A stretch of 64,000 nt of DNA from an uncultured Pelagibacteraceae bacterium (GCA_902635545.1 CACPOL010000001.1:1-64000); one strand, 5' to 3'. Shown: positions 1-9,078, numbered from the stretch's first letter. Notes: generated by a model from the sequence alone, not told the origin. Translations and numbers: made by a program.

Positions 1-1
1 A

Positions 2-952
2 GCTCCAGATTTAAGACAAGCACAAAATACATCTATTATTGAAAATATTAAAATTTGGATTGATAAAAATGATTCAAATCCTACTGATGATCTTATAATA
101 ATTCTAGATGAACTAAATCTAAAAGGAAAAAAAATTGGAATTGAATATGAGTCTTACGGGCTTACTGGTAGAAATACTTTAAAACTCAATAAATCTTTAA
201 GAGATTATTGTAAATTAGAAGATGAATCTGATCTTATAAATAAATTAAGAGTAATAAAATCTGATGAAGAAATTGTTTATGTAAGAAAAGCTGCTGAGCT
301 AGCAGATAAAGCTCTTGATCAGGCTTGGAAATATTCAAGAGCAGGTGTCAATGAGGCTAAAATTTTAGCTGAAATGCAAAAGGTAGTATTAGAAAATGGA
401 GGTGATTATCCTGCAAATGAATACATAATTGGTTCAGGAAAAAATGCTCTATTGTGTAGGTATCAATCAGAAAAAAGAAATTTATCAAATAACGACCAAT
501 TGAGCTTAGAATGGGCTGGAACTTTTAAACACTATCATTCAGCGATGTTTAGAACTATTCCCATTGGTCAAGCTAAACCTAAACACATAGAGATGCACAA
601 AGCTTGTTTAGAAACATTAACTAAATGTGAAAAATCTTTAATTCCGGGAAATACTGTAGGAGATGTTTTTGATACGCACGCAAAAAATTTTGACGACTTA
701 GGGTTTAAAAAATCTAGAATGAATGCTTGTGGTTATTCTTTAGGATCAACATTTTCTCCAAATTGGATGGATTGGCCGATGTTATATAGCGGGAATCCTT
801 ATGTAATCCAACCAGGAAATGTTTTTTTTATGCACATGATTCTAATGGACTCTGAAAATCAAATAGCTATGAATTTAGGAGAAACTTATTTAGTAAATGA
901 TAAGGGTAATGAAAGATTGGGTACACAAAAACTTGATTTAGTGGTGCTTTAG
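2..952 (+). CDS. M24-family creatinase/ectoine-hydrolase-like protein, 5' end cut off
   Basis: The reading frame is open from the first bases of the window, so this is the C-terminal ~316 residues of a longer protein. An internal ATG at 374 is not the true start. The visible part ends the N-terminal creatinase domain and covers the whole pita-bread M24 domain. Where metallopeptidases carry metal-binding aspartates it shows LSLEWAG, then HYHSAMFRT and GYSLGSTFSPNW. This pattern fits the non-metal creatinase/DoeA branch (C-N hydrolysis of creatine or ectoine) better than Xaa-Pro dipeptidases. An EhuABCD-like uptake system lies elsewhere in the window, so ectoine or a similar osmolyte is a reasonable but unproven substrate. 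It converges on the carbamoyltransferase gene, with 3 bases between them. Confidence 0.75.
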   Translation, partial: APDLRQAQNTSIIENIKIWIDKNDSNPTDDLIIILDELNLKGKKIGIEYESYGLTGRNTLKLNKSLRDYCKLEDESDLINKLRVIKSDEEIVYVRKAAELADKALDQAWKYSRAGVNEAKILAEMQKVVLENGGDYPANEYIIGSGKNALLCRYQSEKRNLSNNDQLSLEWAGTFKHYHSAMFRTIPIGQAKPKHIEMHKACLETLTKCEKSLIPGNTVGDVFDTHAKNFDDLGFKKSRMNACGYSLGSTFSPNWMDWPMLYSGNPYVIQPGNVFFMHMILMDSENQIAMNLGETYLVNDKGNERLGTQKLDLVVL

Positions 953-955
953 AAT

Positions 956-2791
956 TTAATCTAATTCAAATTCCTTTGTATAATCTTTTTTGAGATTAGG
1001 ATCTTGTTTTGATTTATCAAGAATACAATTACCAATAACTAAATAATCTAGCTCTGTTCCCATAAAACAATTAAAAGCATCAGTCGGTGTATTTACAATT
1101 GGTTCGCCTCTAACATTAAAAGAAGTATTTACTATTACAGGACAACCAGTTTTTTCCTTAAACTTAGAAATTAAATCATAGTAACGATTATTGGTATTTT
1201 TTGTGACAGTCTGAACTCTAGCAGAATAATCAACATGTGTTACTGCTGGAATTTCAGATCTCTTAATATTAAGTTTATCGATTCCAAAAAGTTTTTTTTG
1301 ATCTTCAGTCATATCAATTTTTTTTTTCAAATTAATGTCAGCTACTAAAAGCATATAAGGGCTATCAACATCAATATCAAACCAATTGGATAAATCCTCT
1401 CTTAAAATGGATGGAGCAAAAGGCCTAAAGCTTTCTCTATATTTTACTTTTAAATTTAAATTTTTTTGCATTTTATCAGATCTGGGATCTCCTAAAATGG
1501 ATCTTCCCCCTAAAGCTCTTGGTCCAAATTCCATTCTACCCTGAAACCAACCAATTGCTTTTTCATCAGACAATAATTCAGATGTTTTATTTATTAAGTC
1601 TTCATATTTTAAAGTTTCAAAATTTGCACCAACGGATCTTAATTCTTTTTCTATTTCCTCTTGATTAAACTCTGTACCCAAATAAGAACCATTCATATCA
1701 TCATCTAAATTAACTTTTCTTTCTTTGCCATTTTCCAAGTGCCAAAGTGCCAATGCTGCGCCTAAAGATCCTCCAGCATCTCCAGCAGCAGGCTGTATCC
1801 AAATATTATCGAAAATTTTTTCCTTAAGAATTTTACCATTTGCTACACAATTTAGTGCGACACCTCCTGCTAAACATAAATTTTTAATATTGTATTCTTT
1901 TCGAATTGCTCTAGCTAATTTAATCATAATTTCCTCAGTTATTTTTTGGATTGATGCAGCTATATCCATGTGAAACTGGGTAATCTTTTCATTAAGAGGA
2001 TCTCTTACCTTTTGACCAAATAGATTATTAAATCTATTATTTGTCATCGTAAGTCCTGTTGCATAATTAAAATATTCTTGATTTAATCTAAAAGTTCCAT
2101 CATCTTTAATGTCAATTAACTTTTTTATTTTATCTTCATAAATAGGTTTTCCGTATGGAGCTAGACCCATAAGTTTATATTCTCCACTATTTACTTTGAA
2201 CCCTGTATAATAAGTAAAGGCTGAATAAAGTAATCCAAGAGAATGTGGGAAATGTATTTCTTTTTTAATTTCTAAATTGTTATCTTTACCAACTGCAACA
2301 GTTGTAGTGGCCCACTCTCCTACGCCGTCAGCTGTTAAAATAACAGCTTCCCTAAAAGGTGAAGGAAAAAAAGCACTAGCGGCATGGCTTAAATGGTGAT
2401 CAGAAAAAAAAATATTTTGGTCTGATTTGTAATTTTTATCGTGATTTTTGAGTTTATTAAATAAAAGATTTTTTTGAAAAAGTTTTTCTTTAATCCATAA
2501 TGGCATTGCTTTAGCAAAAGAAACGAAACCCCGCGGAGCAAATGCAACATAAGTTTCTAATAATCGCTCGAATTTTAAAAATGGTTTTTCAAAAAAAACA
2601 ATCTGATCTATTTCGCTTAATTTTAAATTTGCATAACTTAAAACAAATTCAATCGCATGATGAGGATAACTTGGGTCATGTTTCTTTCGCGTAAATCTTT
2701 CCTCTTGTGCAGCTGCTATTATTTTACCATCTTTTAAAATACAGGCTGCACTATCATGATAAAATGCAGAAATACCTAGTATTGAAGTCAC
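956..2791 (-). CDS. Carbamoyltransferase, NodU/CmcH family
   Basis: This 611-residue protein transfers a carbamoyl group from carbamoyl phosphate to a hydroxyl of a sugar or secondary metabolite; the acceptor cannot be read from sequence. The N-terminal ASKHA/Kae1-like domain has the metal-binding HHLSHAA motif (His132, His133, His136). The C-terminal domain has the family signature FGPRALGGRSILGDPR and the NTSFNVRGEPIV motif. Length is normal for the family. The start is GTG. It lies one base after the stop of the DUF5989 gene, which follows an SxtJ-like gene. These three gene types commonly travel together, as in saxitoxin-type and O-antigen modification clusters. The call is firm; the product modified is unknown. 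Confidence 0.9.
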   Translation of the reverse strand: MTSILGISAFYHDSAACILKDGKIIAAAQEERFTRKKHDPSYPHHAIEFVLSYANLKLSEIDQIVFFEKPFLKFERLLETYVAFAPRGFVSFAKAMPLWIKEKLFQKNLLFNKLKNHDKNYKSDQNIFFSDHHLSHAASAFFPSPFREAVILTADGVGEWATTTVAVGKDNNLEIKKEIHFPHSLGLLYSAFTYYTGFKVNSGEYKLMGLAPYGKPIYEDKIKKLIDIKDDGTFRLNQEYFNYATGLTMTNNRFNNLFGQKVRDPLNEKITQFHMDIAASIQKITEEIMIKLARAIRKEYNIKNLCLAGGVALNCVANGKILKEKIFDNIWIQPAAGDAGGSLGAALALWHLENGKERKVNLDDDMNGSYLGTEFNQEEIEKELRSVGANFETLKYEDLINKTSELLSDEKAIGWFQGRMEFGPRALGGRSILGDPRSDKMQKNLNLKVKYRESFRPFAPSILREDLSNWFDIDVDSPYMLLVADINLKKKIDMTEDQKKLFGIDKLNIKRSEIPAVTHVDYSARVQTVTKNTNNRYYDLISKFKEKTGCPVIVNTSFNVRGEPIVNTPTDAFNCFMGTELDYLVIGNCILDKSKQDPNLKKDYTKEFELD

Positions 2792-2792
2792 T

Positions 2793-2942
2793 TTAAAAAA
2801 TTGTATAAATAAATGGAGCTACTGCTGAACCTTGAGTTAAAACTATTAAACCACCAAATATAACAAGAACAATAATTATTGGTAAAAGCCAATATTTTTT
2901 TCTAATTCTCAAAAATTCCCAAAACTCTTTTATAAAGCTCAT
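2793..2942 (-). CDS. DUF5989 small membrane protein (carbamoyltransferase partner)
   Basis: This 49-residue protein reads MSFIKEFWEFLRIRKKYW followed by a single hydrophobic helix (LLPIIIVLVIFGGLIVL) and the ending TQGSAVAPFIYTIF. This is an almost textbook DUF5989 protein: amphipathic N-terminus, one transmembrane segment and a conserved QGSAVAPF tail. It sits between the SxtJ-like gene (1 base away) and the carbamoyltransferase gene (1 base away), the arrangement in which the family normally occurs. Its function is unknown; tethering the carbamoyltransferase or its substrate to the membrane is a plausible inference. It is easily missed by gene callers because of its length. Confidence 0.85.
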   Translation of the reverse strand: MSFIKEFWEFLRIRKKYWLLPIIIVLVIFGGLIVLTQGSAVAPFIYTIF

Positions 2943-2943
2943 T

Positions 2944-3327
2944 TTAAAATTGATTTTTCATTTTACTTTTTGGACCACTTTTTTCAATCCAATAAGTCGG
3001 ATTATTATGATACTTTAAATTCAATATATCTTTCCCAAATATTCGCATTATATAACCTATTGGAGTTACAACTAAAAAGAATATTACACCCATAATCAAT
3101 GGAGAAATTACTTTTCCCAAATATATTCCGAATTTAAACCAAATTTTATTTAAAGGTGTAAGAAATTTAGAATTTATAAGACCTAAAAATAAAAATAAAA
3201 TGGAAATTATTAATGACCAAAGTCTTATTTCCTCACCATTAATTAAGGGGTATAAGGATATTAATAGAAAAACTATAAAAAATACTATTCCAAAACTTCG
3301 ATTAGAGCTTATTTTAATATCATCCAT
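2944..3327 (-). CDS. SxtJ-family membrane protein
   Basis: A 127-residue protein with two hydrophobic hairpins in the N-terminal half (about residues 12-55), a third segment near residues 75-95 (PLIMGVIFFLVVTPIGY), then RIFGKD and a short polar tail containing NPTYWIEK. The VTPIGYIMR...FGKD...TYW pattern matches the SxtJ family, whose genes lie next to NodU/SxtI-type carbamoyltransferases. Biochemical function is not established for the family. Its start overlaps the end of xsc by 8 bases, so it is probably translated from the same message by coupling. This ties the carbamoyltransferase trio to a sulfonate gene, which is unusual. Confidence 0.8.
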   Translation of the reverse strand: MDDIKISSNRSFGIVFFIVFLLISLYPLINGEEIRLWSLIISILFLFLGLINSKFLTPLNKIWFKFGIYLGKVISPLIMGVIFFLVVTPIGYIMRIFGKDILNLKYHNNPTYWIEKSGPKSKMKNQF

Positions 3328-5104
3328 TTAGAGATTTTTGTGGTTTCATATCGCTTTTTTGTATACCTGCAACTTTTACAGGTTTTTTCATAGCATCTCT
3401 TCTAAAAGGCTCACCAAGTTCTTGGTTTAGAATTACTTCTATAAATGTAGTAATTCCTTTCTTCTGATCCTCACAAGAATTTTTAATTGCAGTAGTAGTT
3501 TCTTCCATGGTTTTTACTGTAACACCTTTAAGGCCACAGGCATCAGCTACTTTTGCATAACTTAGTTCTGGATCTAATTCAGTCCCAACAAAGTTATTGT
3601 CAAACCAAAGAGTAGTATTTCTTTTTTCAGCACCCCATTGATAATTTCTAAAAATAACCATAGTTATTGCTGGCCATTCTTCTCTTGCGCATGAGCTCAT
3701 TTCATTCATGCTAATTCCAAATGCACCATCTCCAGCAAAACCAATCACTGGTGTATCTGGACAGCCAATTTTCGCACCTAAGATTGATGGGAAACCATAA
3801 CCACAAGGACCAAATAGCCCAGGTGCTAAATATTTTCTTGGTTTTTCAAAAGTTGGATAAGCATTTCCAATTGCACAGTTATTTCCAATATCACTAGAAA
3901 TAATCACATCATTGGGCATACCCGCTTGTATTGCTCTCCATGCCTGTCTTGGTGACATTCTATCCTTGTCTCTCTCTCTAGCTTCTTTGTTCCAAACTGT
4001 TCCTTCATCATCTTCTTCATGATCTAAACTTGATAATTTTTGTAACCAAGCAGACTTTGTTTGATGAATTAAATCTTTTCTTTTTTGTCTGTCGGAGTCT
4101 CCTGCATCTGATGATAGTTTATCTAAAATTTGTTGTGCAACTAATTTTGCATCTCCACTTATTCCAACTGTAACCTTTTTTGTTAAACCAATTCTATCAG
4201 GATTAATATCAACTTGAATGATACTCGCTTTCTTTGGCCAATAATCTATTCCGTAACCTGGAAGTGTTGAAAAAGGGTTTAGTCTTGTTCCTAAAGCTAA
4301 CACAACGTCAGCTTTTGATATTAATTCCATTGCAGCTTTTGATCCATTATAACCCAAAGGTCCTACTGCCAAAGGATGGCTGCCTGGAAAACTATCGTTA
4401 TGTTGGTAGCCAGAACAAACTGGTGCGTCTAACTTTTCAGCAAGTTTTTTTGTTTCTTCAATCGCTCCACCTATAACAACTCCAGCACCTGATAAAATTA
4501 CTGGAAATTTTGCTTTTGATAAAAGTTTTGCTGCTTTATCAATTGCTTCAGAACCACCTCCTTGTCTCTCTAATCTTACAATTGGTGGCAATTCAATATC
4601 AATTACTTGTGTCCAATAATCTCTTGGAACATTTATTTGTGCTGGCGCTGATCCCCTAATTGCTTTTTCAATAACTCTATTCAAGACTTCAGCCATTCGT
4701 GATGGATCCCTGACTTCTTCTTGATAGCAAACCATGTCTTTAAATAAATTCATTTGTTCAACTTCTTGAAAACCACCTTGTCCCATTGTTTTATTTGCGG
4801 CCTGAGGTGTAACTAATAATAAAGGTGTATGATTCCAATAAGCTGTTTTTATTGGTGTTACTAATCCTGTAATACCTGGCCCGTTTTGTGCAATGACCAT
4901 TGACATTTTTCCAGTAGATCTTGTGTAGCCATCTGCAATTAGACCACCATTTGTTTCGTGAGCAACATCCCAAAACTTAATTCCTGCATCTGGGAAAATA
5001 TCTGAGATAGGCATAAATGCTGAGCCAATAATACCGAAAGCATGCTCTATACCATGCATTTGCAAAACTTTTACAAAAGCTTCCTCTGTTGTCATTTTTG
5101 TCAT
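3320..5104 (-). CDS. xsc: Sulfoacetaldehyde acetyltransferase
   Basis: A thiamine-diphosphate enzyme that converts sulfoacetaldehyde and phosphate into acetyl phosphate and sulfite, the C-S cleavage step shared by taurine and isethionate breakdown. At 594 residues it has the full length of the family. It shows the activating glutamate (Glu50 in VAHETNGG), the central FAD-like/TPP fold region, and the C-terminal TPP/Mg motif GDGAFGISMNE followed by NYQWGAEKRN. The Q/W-GAEK segment distinguishes Xsc from acetolactate synthases. The gene is divergent from suyA across a 116-base AT-rich spacer that presumably holds both promoters. No phosphotransacetylase or acetate kinase is visible here to complete the route to acetyl-CoA. 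Confidence 0.92.
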   Translation of the reverse strand: MTKMTTEEAFVKVLQMHGIEHAFGIIGSAFMPISDIFPDAGIKFWDVAHETNGGLIADGYTRSTGKMSMVIAQNGPGITGLVTPIKTAYWNHTPLLLVTPQAANKTMGQGGFQEVEQMNLFKDMVCYQEEVRDPSRMAEVLNRVIEKAIRGSAPAQINVPRDYWTQVIDIELPPIVRLERQGGGSEAIDKAAKLLSKAKFPVILSGAGVVIGGAIEETKKLAEKLDAPVCSGYQHNDSFPGSHPLAVGPLGYNGSKAAMELISKADVVLALGTRLNPFSTLPGYGIDYWPKKASIIQVDINPDRIGLTKKVTVGISGDAKLVAQQILDKLSSDAGDSDRQKRKDLIHQTKSAWLQKLSSLDHEEDDEGTVWNKEARERDKDRMSPRQAWRAIQAGMPNDVIISSDIGNNCAIGNAYPTFEKPRKYLAPGLFGPCGYGFPSILGAKIGCPDTPVIGFAGDGAFGISMNEMSSCAREEWPAITMVIFRNYQWGAEKRNTTLWFDNNFVGTELDPELSYAKVADACGLKGVTVKTMEETTTAIKNSCEDQKKGITTFIEVILNQELGEPFRRDAMKKPVKVAGIQKSDMKPQKSLNG

Positions 5105-5220
5105 TGGTTGGCCCTTTCTTTATAATAAATGTATAATTTTTTATAAAACTATTTGTTAATTTTGGCGATTAATATATAAGTTTTCTAAAAATTCAAACAA
5201 ACAAATCGACACTATATTAA

Positions 5221-5505
5221 ATGGCTACTGATATCATAATTCACGATAAAAAGGACAATGTAGGAGTAGTTGTTGTTGAAAAAATTACCCCAAAACAGGA
5301 CTGTAAATGCTGGATTATGGAAGATGATAGCTCGTCTAATATTCAATCAACGGATGAAATTCCTTTAGGTCACAAAATTGCAATGATAGACCTAAAAGAA
5401 GGTGATACTATCCTTAAATATGGTCATGATATTGGTAAAGTTGTAAAATCAATAAAAAAAGGTGAGCATGTTCATGTTCACAACGTAAAAACTAAGAAGT
5501 GGTAA
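5221..5505 (+). CDS. suyA: Sulfolactate sulfo-lyase small (alpha) subunit, UxaA N-terminal/SAF family
   Basis: A 94-residue SAF-domain protein of the kind that forms the small subunit of altronate dehydratase-type (UxaA) enzymes. The HKIAMIDLKEGDTILKYG segment is the usual UxaA N-terminal signature, and the tail GEHVHVHNVK is also typical. It is followed 3 bases later by the large subunit, as in suyAB. Paired with the neighbouring xsc, aprAB and exporters, the best reading is (R)-sulfolactate sulfo-lyase, which releases pyruvate and sulfite. From sequence alone altronate or another hydroxyacid dehydratase is possible, but the sulfur context argues for SuyA. Confidence 0.8.
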   Translation: MATDIIIHDKKDNVGVVVVEKITPKQDCKCWIMEDDSSSNIQSTDEIPLGHKIAMIDLKEGDTILKYGHDIGKVVKSIKKGEHVHVHNVKTKKW

Positions 5506-5508
5506 TTA

Positions 5509-6675
5509 ATGGAAATCCCAAAAAGTTTTTTAGGTTATAAAAGAGAAAACGGAAGATCTGGAACTAGAAATCATGTCATCATACTTCCGGTTGATGATAT
5601 TTCTAATGCATGTGCTGAATCAGTCGCAAATAACATCAAAGGTACAATAGCTTTACCTCATTCATACGGAAGATTGCAGTTTGGTGCAGACTTGGAATTA
5701 CACTTCAGAACAATGATCGGAACTGGAAGTAATCCTAATGTTGCAGCAGTTATTGTTATTGGTATTGAGCCTAAATGGACTAAAAGAATTGTAGATGGTA
5801 TTTCCAAAACCGGTAAACCTGTTGAAGGTTTTCACATAGAACGAACTGGTGATATAGGAACAGTCATGAAAGCATCAAAAAAAGCTCAAGAGTTTGTTAT
5901 GTGGGCATCTGAAAAACAAAGAGAAGAATGTCCGATAAGTGATTTATGGATTTCAGTAAAATGTGGAGAGTCTGACACTACATCAGGCCTTGCGTCAAAT
6001 CCAACAGTTGGAAACTTAATGGATAAACTTGAACCACTAGGAGTTCATTTATGTTTTGGTGAAACATCTGAACTTACGGGTGCAGAAAAAGTTTGTGCGG
6101 CAAGAGGTGCAACAAAAGAAGCCTCTGATAAATTTATGAAAACTTGGAACGATTATAACGATTTTATATTAAAGGAAGCAACAGATGATTTGTCTGAAAG
6201 CCAACCAACTGCCGGAAATATTGCTGGTGGTCTTACTACAATTGAGGAAAAAGCATTTGGAAATTTTCAAAAAATTGGTAATTGTAAATTTGTTGATGTT
6301 TTAGAACCAGCGGAAGAACCAAAAAAGGGTAAAGGTTTATATTTTATGGATACATCTTCAGCAGCAGCAGAATGCGTAACTCTCCAGGCAGCTGCGGGCT
6401 TTAATATACATTTATTTCCTACTGGACAGGGTAATATTGTTGGTAACCCTATTGAACCAGTTGTCAAATTAACTGCTAACCCTTTAACAGTAAAAAGTAT
6501 GAGTGAACACATTGATTGTGATGTTTCAAAAATTCTTTCAAGAGAAATGAACTTATCTGAAGCTGGAGATGAGTTGATTAAAACAACTTTAAGAGTTGCT
6601 AATGGAAGATTAACCTGTGCAGAGGCTTTGGGTCATAAAGAATTTGTGATGACTAAGCTTTATAGAAGTGCTTAA
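5509..6675 (+). CDS. suyB: Sulfolactate sulfo-lyase large (beta) subunit, UxaA C-terminal family
   Basis: A 388-residue UxaA-type lyase subunit. It opens with the family motif [19 protein letters not shown], has conserved [14 protein letters not shown], and ends with a region containing [18 protein letters not shown], where the family carries metal or active-site residues. With SuyA it would cleave 3-sulfolactate to pyruvate and sulfite. The gene is separate from suyA rather than fused, as in known suyAB operons. The YeiH-type exporter follows 15 bases downstream on the same strand, suggesting a suyA-suyB-exporter operon that handles the sulfite or sulfate released. Substrate assignment rests on context plus the overall UxaA family match. 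Confidence 0.82.
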   Translation: MEIPKSFLGYKRENGRSGTRNHVIILPVDDISNACAESVANNIKGTIALPHSYGRLQFGADLELHFRTMIGTGSNPNVAAVIVIGIEPKWTKRIVDGISKTGKPVEGFHIERTGDIGTVMKASKKAQEFVMWASEKQREECPISDLWISVKCGESDTTSGLASNPTVGNLMDKLEPLGVHLCFGETSELTGAEKVCAARGATKEASDKFMKTWNDYNDFILKEATDDLSESQPTAGNIAGGLTTIEEKAFGNFQKIGNCKFVDVLEPAEEPKKGKGLYFMDTSSAAAECVTLQAAAGFNIHLFPTGQGNIVGNPIEPVVKLTANPLTVKSMSEHIDCDVSKILSREMNLSEAGDELIKTTLRVANGRLTCAEALGHKEFVMTKLYRSA

Positions 6676-6690
6676 AAAATAACTTTTAAA

Positions 6691-7761
6691 ATGTTAAAAA
6701 AAAAATACTTGGTTGTTCTACCAGGTATAGTTCTTTCTTTTGTTCTTTACACTATATCTCAAGGTTTTAATAATATAATTAGTATTGAGCTTTTAAACTA
6801 CAACAGAAGTCCCATTTCAACTGCAATGATAGCAATATTAATTGGAATTTTTTTTGGAAATTTTTTTAAGATAAGACAAATTTTTCAAAAAGGTCTAGAT
6901 TTTTCAAAAGAGTATATTTTAAAACTTGGTATTATATGTCTTGGAATTCAACTTAAACCATTTGGTTTTATTGAATTTGGAAAAATTGCTATTCCATTAA
7001 TTATAATTTGCATTATCAGTGTTTTAATTGTTATCAAACTCTTAATAAAAAAACTTAAAATACCAACTAGAATGGCTTATTTAATATCAATAGGAAGTAC
7101 TGTTTGTGGAACAACTGCAATAATGGCAACTGCCCCAGTTATTAAAGCAAATAAAAATGAGGTATCATATGCAATTGCTAATATTACTTTATTTGGAATA
7201 TTATCTATGTTGATATATCCCTATTTTGCGAATTTATATTTTGAGGGAAATTCTTTATTTGCAGGTCTATTTTTAGGAACTGCAATACATGAAACTTCAC
7301 AAGTTGCAGCAGCAGGACTTATATATGATCAACAATTTGATAGTCCAGAAACACTAAATATTGCAACAGTGACAAAGCTTATAAGAAATACCTTTTTAAT
7401 TATAATGATCCCACTTTTTGCAATTCTTTACAACAGAGGGGTATCAAAAGAAAAAAAATATTCTATTTTAAATATTTTTCCTTATTTTGTTTTGGGATTT
7501 GTTGGAATGATTATCTTAAGAAATATAGGTGATCAAATGTTCAGTGTAAATAACAATAATTGGAGTGAAATAATTGATTTTGTTAAAGCATCCTCAAAAA
7601 TTTTCTTAACTATGGCTATGGCAGCAATCGGTCTATCAACAAATTTGAAAGATGTTAGAAAAATGGGCTTTAAACCATTTTTGGTTGGTTTTATAGCCAT
7701 GTTAACAGTTGGTATCGTATGTATATTAACGATAGAGATTTATTTAAAATTAATTATTTAG
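6691..7761 (+). CDS. YeiH-type putative sulfate/sulfite exporter (Cons_hypoth698 family)
   Basis: A 356-residue integral membrane protein with about ten hydrophobic segments. It has the family hallmarks STVCGTTAIMATAPVI near residues 135-150 and LGTAIHETSQVAAAG near residues 205-220. Members of this family have been proposed to export sulfate or sulfite in sulfonate degraders, though direct transport proof is scarce. It follows suyB by 15 bases and converges on the tauE-like gene with an 8-base overlap of their 3' ends. Two different exporter families sit at the same point, consistent with a cell that must clear sulfite or its oxidation product. Confidence 0.85.
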   Translation: MLKKKYLVVLPGIVLSFVLYTISQGFNNIISIELLNYNRSPISTAMIAILIGIFFGNFFKIRQIFQKGLDFSKEYILKLGIICLGIQLKPFGFIEFGKIAIPLIIICIISVLIVIKLLIKKLKIPTRMAYLISIGSTVCGTTAIMATAPVIKANKNEVSYAIANITLFGILSMLIYPYFANLYFEGNSLFAGLFLGTAIHETSQVAAAGLIYDQQFDSPETLNIATVTKLIRNTFLIIMIPLFAILYNRGVSKEKKYSILNIFPYFVLGFVGMIILRNIGDQMFSVNNNNWSEIIDFVKASSKIFLTMAMAAIGLSTNLKDVRKMGFKPFLVGFIAMLTVGIVCILTIEIYLKLII

Positions 7762-8848
7762 ACTCTTTTGTAGTCTTATTAAAATATTTTTTTCTAAATT
7801 TTGAAATAGATCTTCGAATAAATGCAGCACCAATCCCTAAAAAAACTGCAAACATAATTGAGAATAATCCATAAAAGAAAGGCATATCGGTTGAAAAATC
7901 TTTAATAAATTTTGAAAAAAAATTCAAATCTTGATTGATCATTTTAGAAGTTTCTGTCTGAATTTCTTCAGCAAAAAAAGTATCATACGCAATCGCTATT
8001 CCTACAACCAATAATAAAATTGCTAATAATGCTTTTAGTCCTGAACTGTCAATCTGTTCTCCAAGTTTTTGACCAACTTGAACTCCAACTATCGACCCAA
8101 TGACTAACAGAAATACCAACATTAAATCTATTGATCCATAATTAATTGAATGTAAAAACGTAACAATTACGCTAACAAAAATAGTTACAAATAAAGAAGT
8201 TCCAGGAACCAGCTTTGTAGGCATTTTGATTATATAAATCATCGCTGGAACTAAAATAAAAGCTCCACCTATTCCCATTATTGCAGCAATAAAGCCAACC
8301 GCAAGTCCTATAATAATAGGTGTAAAAACGCTTTCATATAATTTTGATTTTGGAAATCTCATCCTTAGTGGAAGCCCATGTATCCAATAATGAACGTGTA
8401 ACTTTTTTCTCTCAACTAAGTTTTTTTTCGCTTTATCAATTTCACCAAGACTTTCAACTAACATTAGAGTGCCAATAATCGCAAGTATATACATATAGGC
8501 CAATGAAATAACTGTATCTATTTTTCCAATCCCTTTAAAATAAGTGAAAGTATAGATACCTAGAGTAGTACCAATAGAACCACCAATCACTATCATTAAG
8601 CCCATCTTATAATCTAAAGTATTCTTCAAATAATGAGTAGTAGAACCAGATACTGAAGTAGCTAAAATATTATTAGCTTCATTTGCTACTGCATATGCAG
8701 GTGGAACACCCATAAAAATTAAAAAAGGTGTCATCAAAAAACCTCCACCAACTCCAAATAAACCTGACAGAACTCCTACTATCGCACTTAATAAAAGTAT
8801 TTCGACTGGATTAACAAATACTTGAGCAATAGGTAAAAAAACATCCAT
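7754..8848 (-). CDS. tauE: TauE/SafE-family sulfite exporter
   Basis: A 364-residue TauE/SafE (formerly DUF81) membrane protein. It contains the two internally repeated halves typical of the family: VGVLSGLFGVGGGFLMTPFL in the first and VGFIAAIMGIGGAFILVPAM in the second, each followed by several transmembrane segments. A loop of about 45 polar residues joins the halves, and an extra C-terminal helix with a basic tail makes it longer than typical ~250-residue members. Family members export sulfite or sulfoacetate in sulfonate metabolism. Its place between suyAB and aprBA supports sulfite as the cargo. A 45-codon membrane-peptide gene lies 26 bases upstream and may be co-transcribed. Confidence 0.85.
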   Translation of the reverse strand: MDVFLPIAQVFVNPVEILLLSAIVGVLSGLFGVGGGFLMTPFLIFMGVPPAYAVANEANNILATSVSGSTTHYLKNTLDYKMGLMIVIGGSIGTTLGIYTFTYFKGIGKIDTVISLAYMYILAIIGTLMLVESLGEIDKAKKNLVERKKLHVHYWIHGLPLRMRFPKSKLYESVFTPIIIGLAVGFIAAIMGIGGAFILVPAMIYIIKMPTKLVPGTSLFVTIFVSVIVTFLHSINYGSIDLMLVFLLVIGSIVGVQVGQKLGEQIDSSGLKALLAILLLVVGIAIAYDTFFAEEIQTETSKMINQDLNFFSKFIKDFSTDMPFFYGLFSIMFAVFLGIGAAFIRRSISKFRKKYFNKTTKESK

Positions 8849-8874
8849 TTAAAACAAAAACTTTAAAATATAAC

Positions 8875-9012
8875 TTATTTAAAAGTTATAAAAGTTCCAA
8901 CTAAGATCACACCCCAACAAGCCAAAATGGCTGAAAAAATCCCAGTTTTAAAAAAAATTGATTTGTTTTCTATTATTTTATGTGGAATTTTTTTTATATT
9001 AGAAAGATGCAT
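8875..9012 (-). CDS. Possible small single-pass membrane protein (45 aa)
   Basis: An ATG-initiated frame of 45 codons begins MHLSNIKKIPHKIIENK and continues with one hydrophobic segment (GIFSAILACWGVILVGTFIT) before a stop. The positive-inside topology looks like a genuine one-pass membrane peptide. It lies directly upstream of the tauE-like gene on the same strand, 26 bases away, and accounts for most of the gap between tauE and the gene at 9079. No family is recognised. Similar short helices accompany several transporters, so an accessory role is possible. Support is limited to the frame, composition and position. Confidence 0.45.
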   Translation of the reverse strand: MHLSNIKKIPHKIIENKSIFFKTGIFSAILACWGVILVGTFITFK

Positions 9013-9078
9013 CTATATCTTCAATACACCCACTTTAGAAATTGTCAAACTATAATTAAAAAAATAAAATTTTTTTTA

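Noticed and set aside
5105-5220. Looked for a riboswitch or operator between xsc and suyA
   Set aside because: The 116-base spacer is AT-rich with no conserved aptamer blocks and no convincing palindrome. It must hold the promoters, but no site can be supported.
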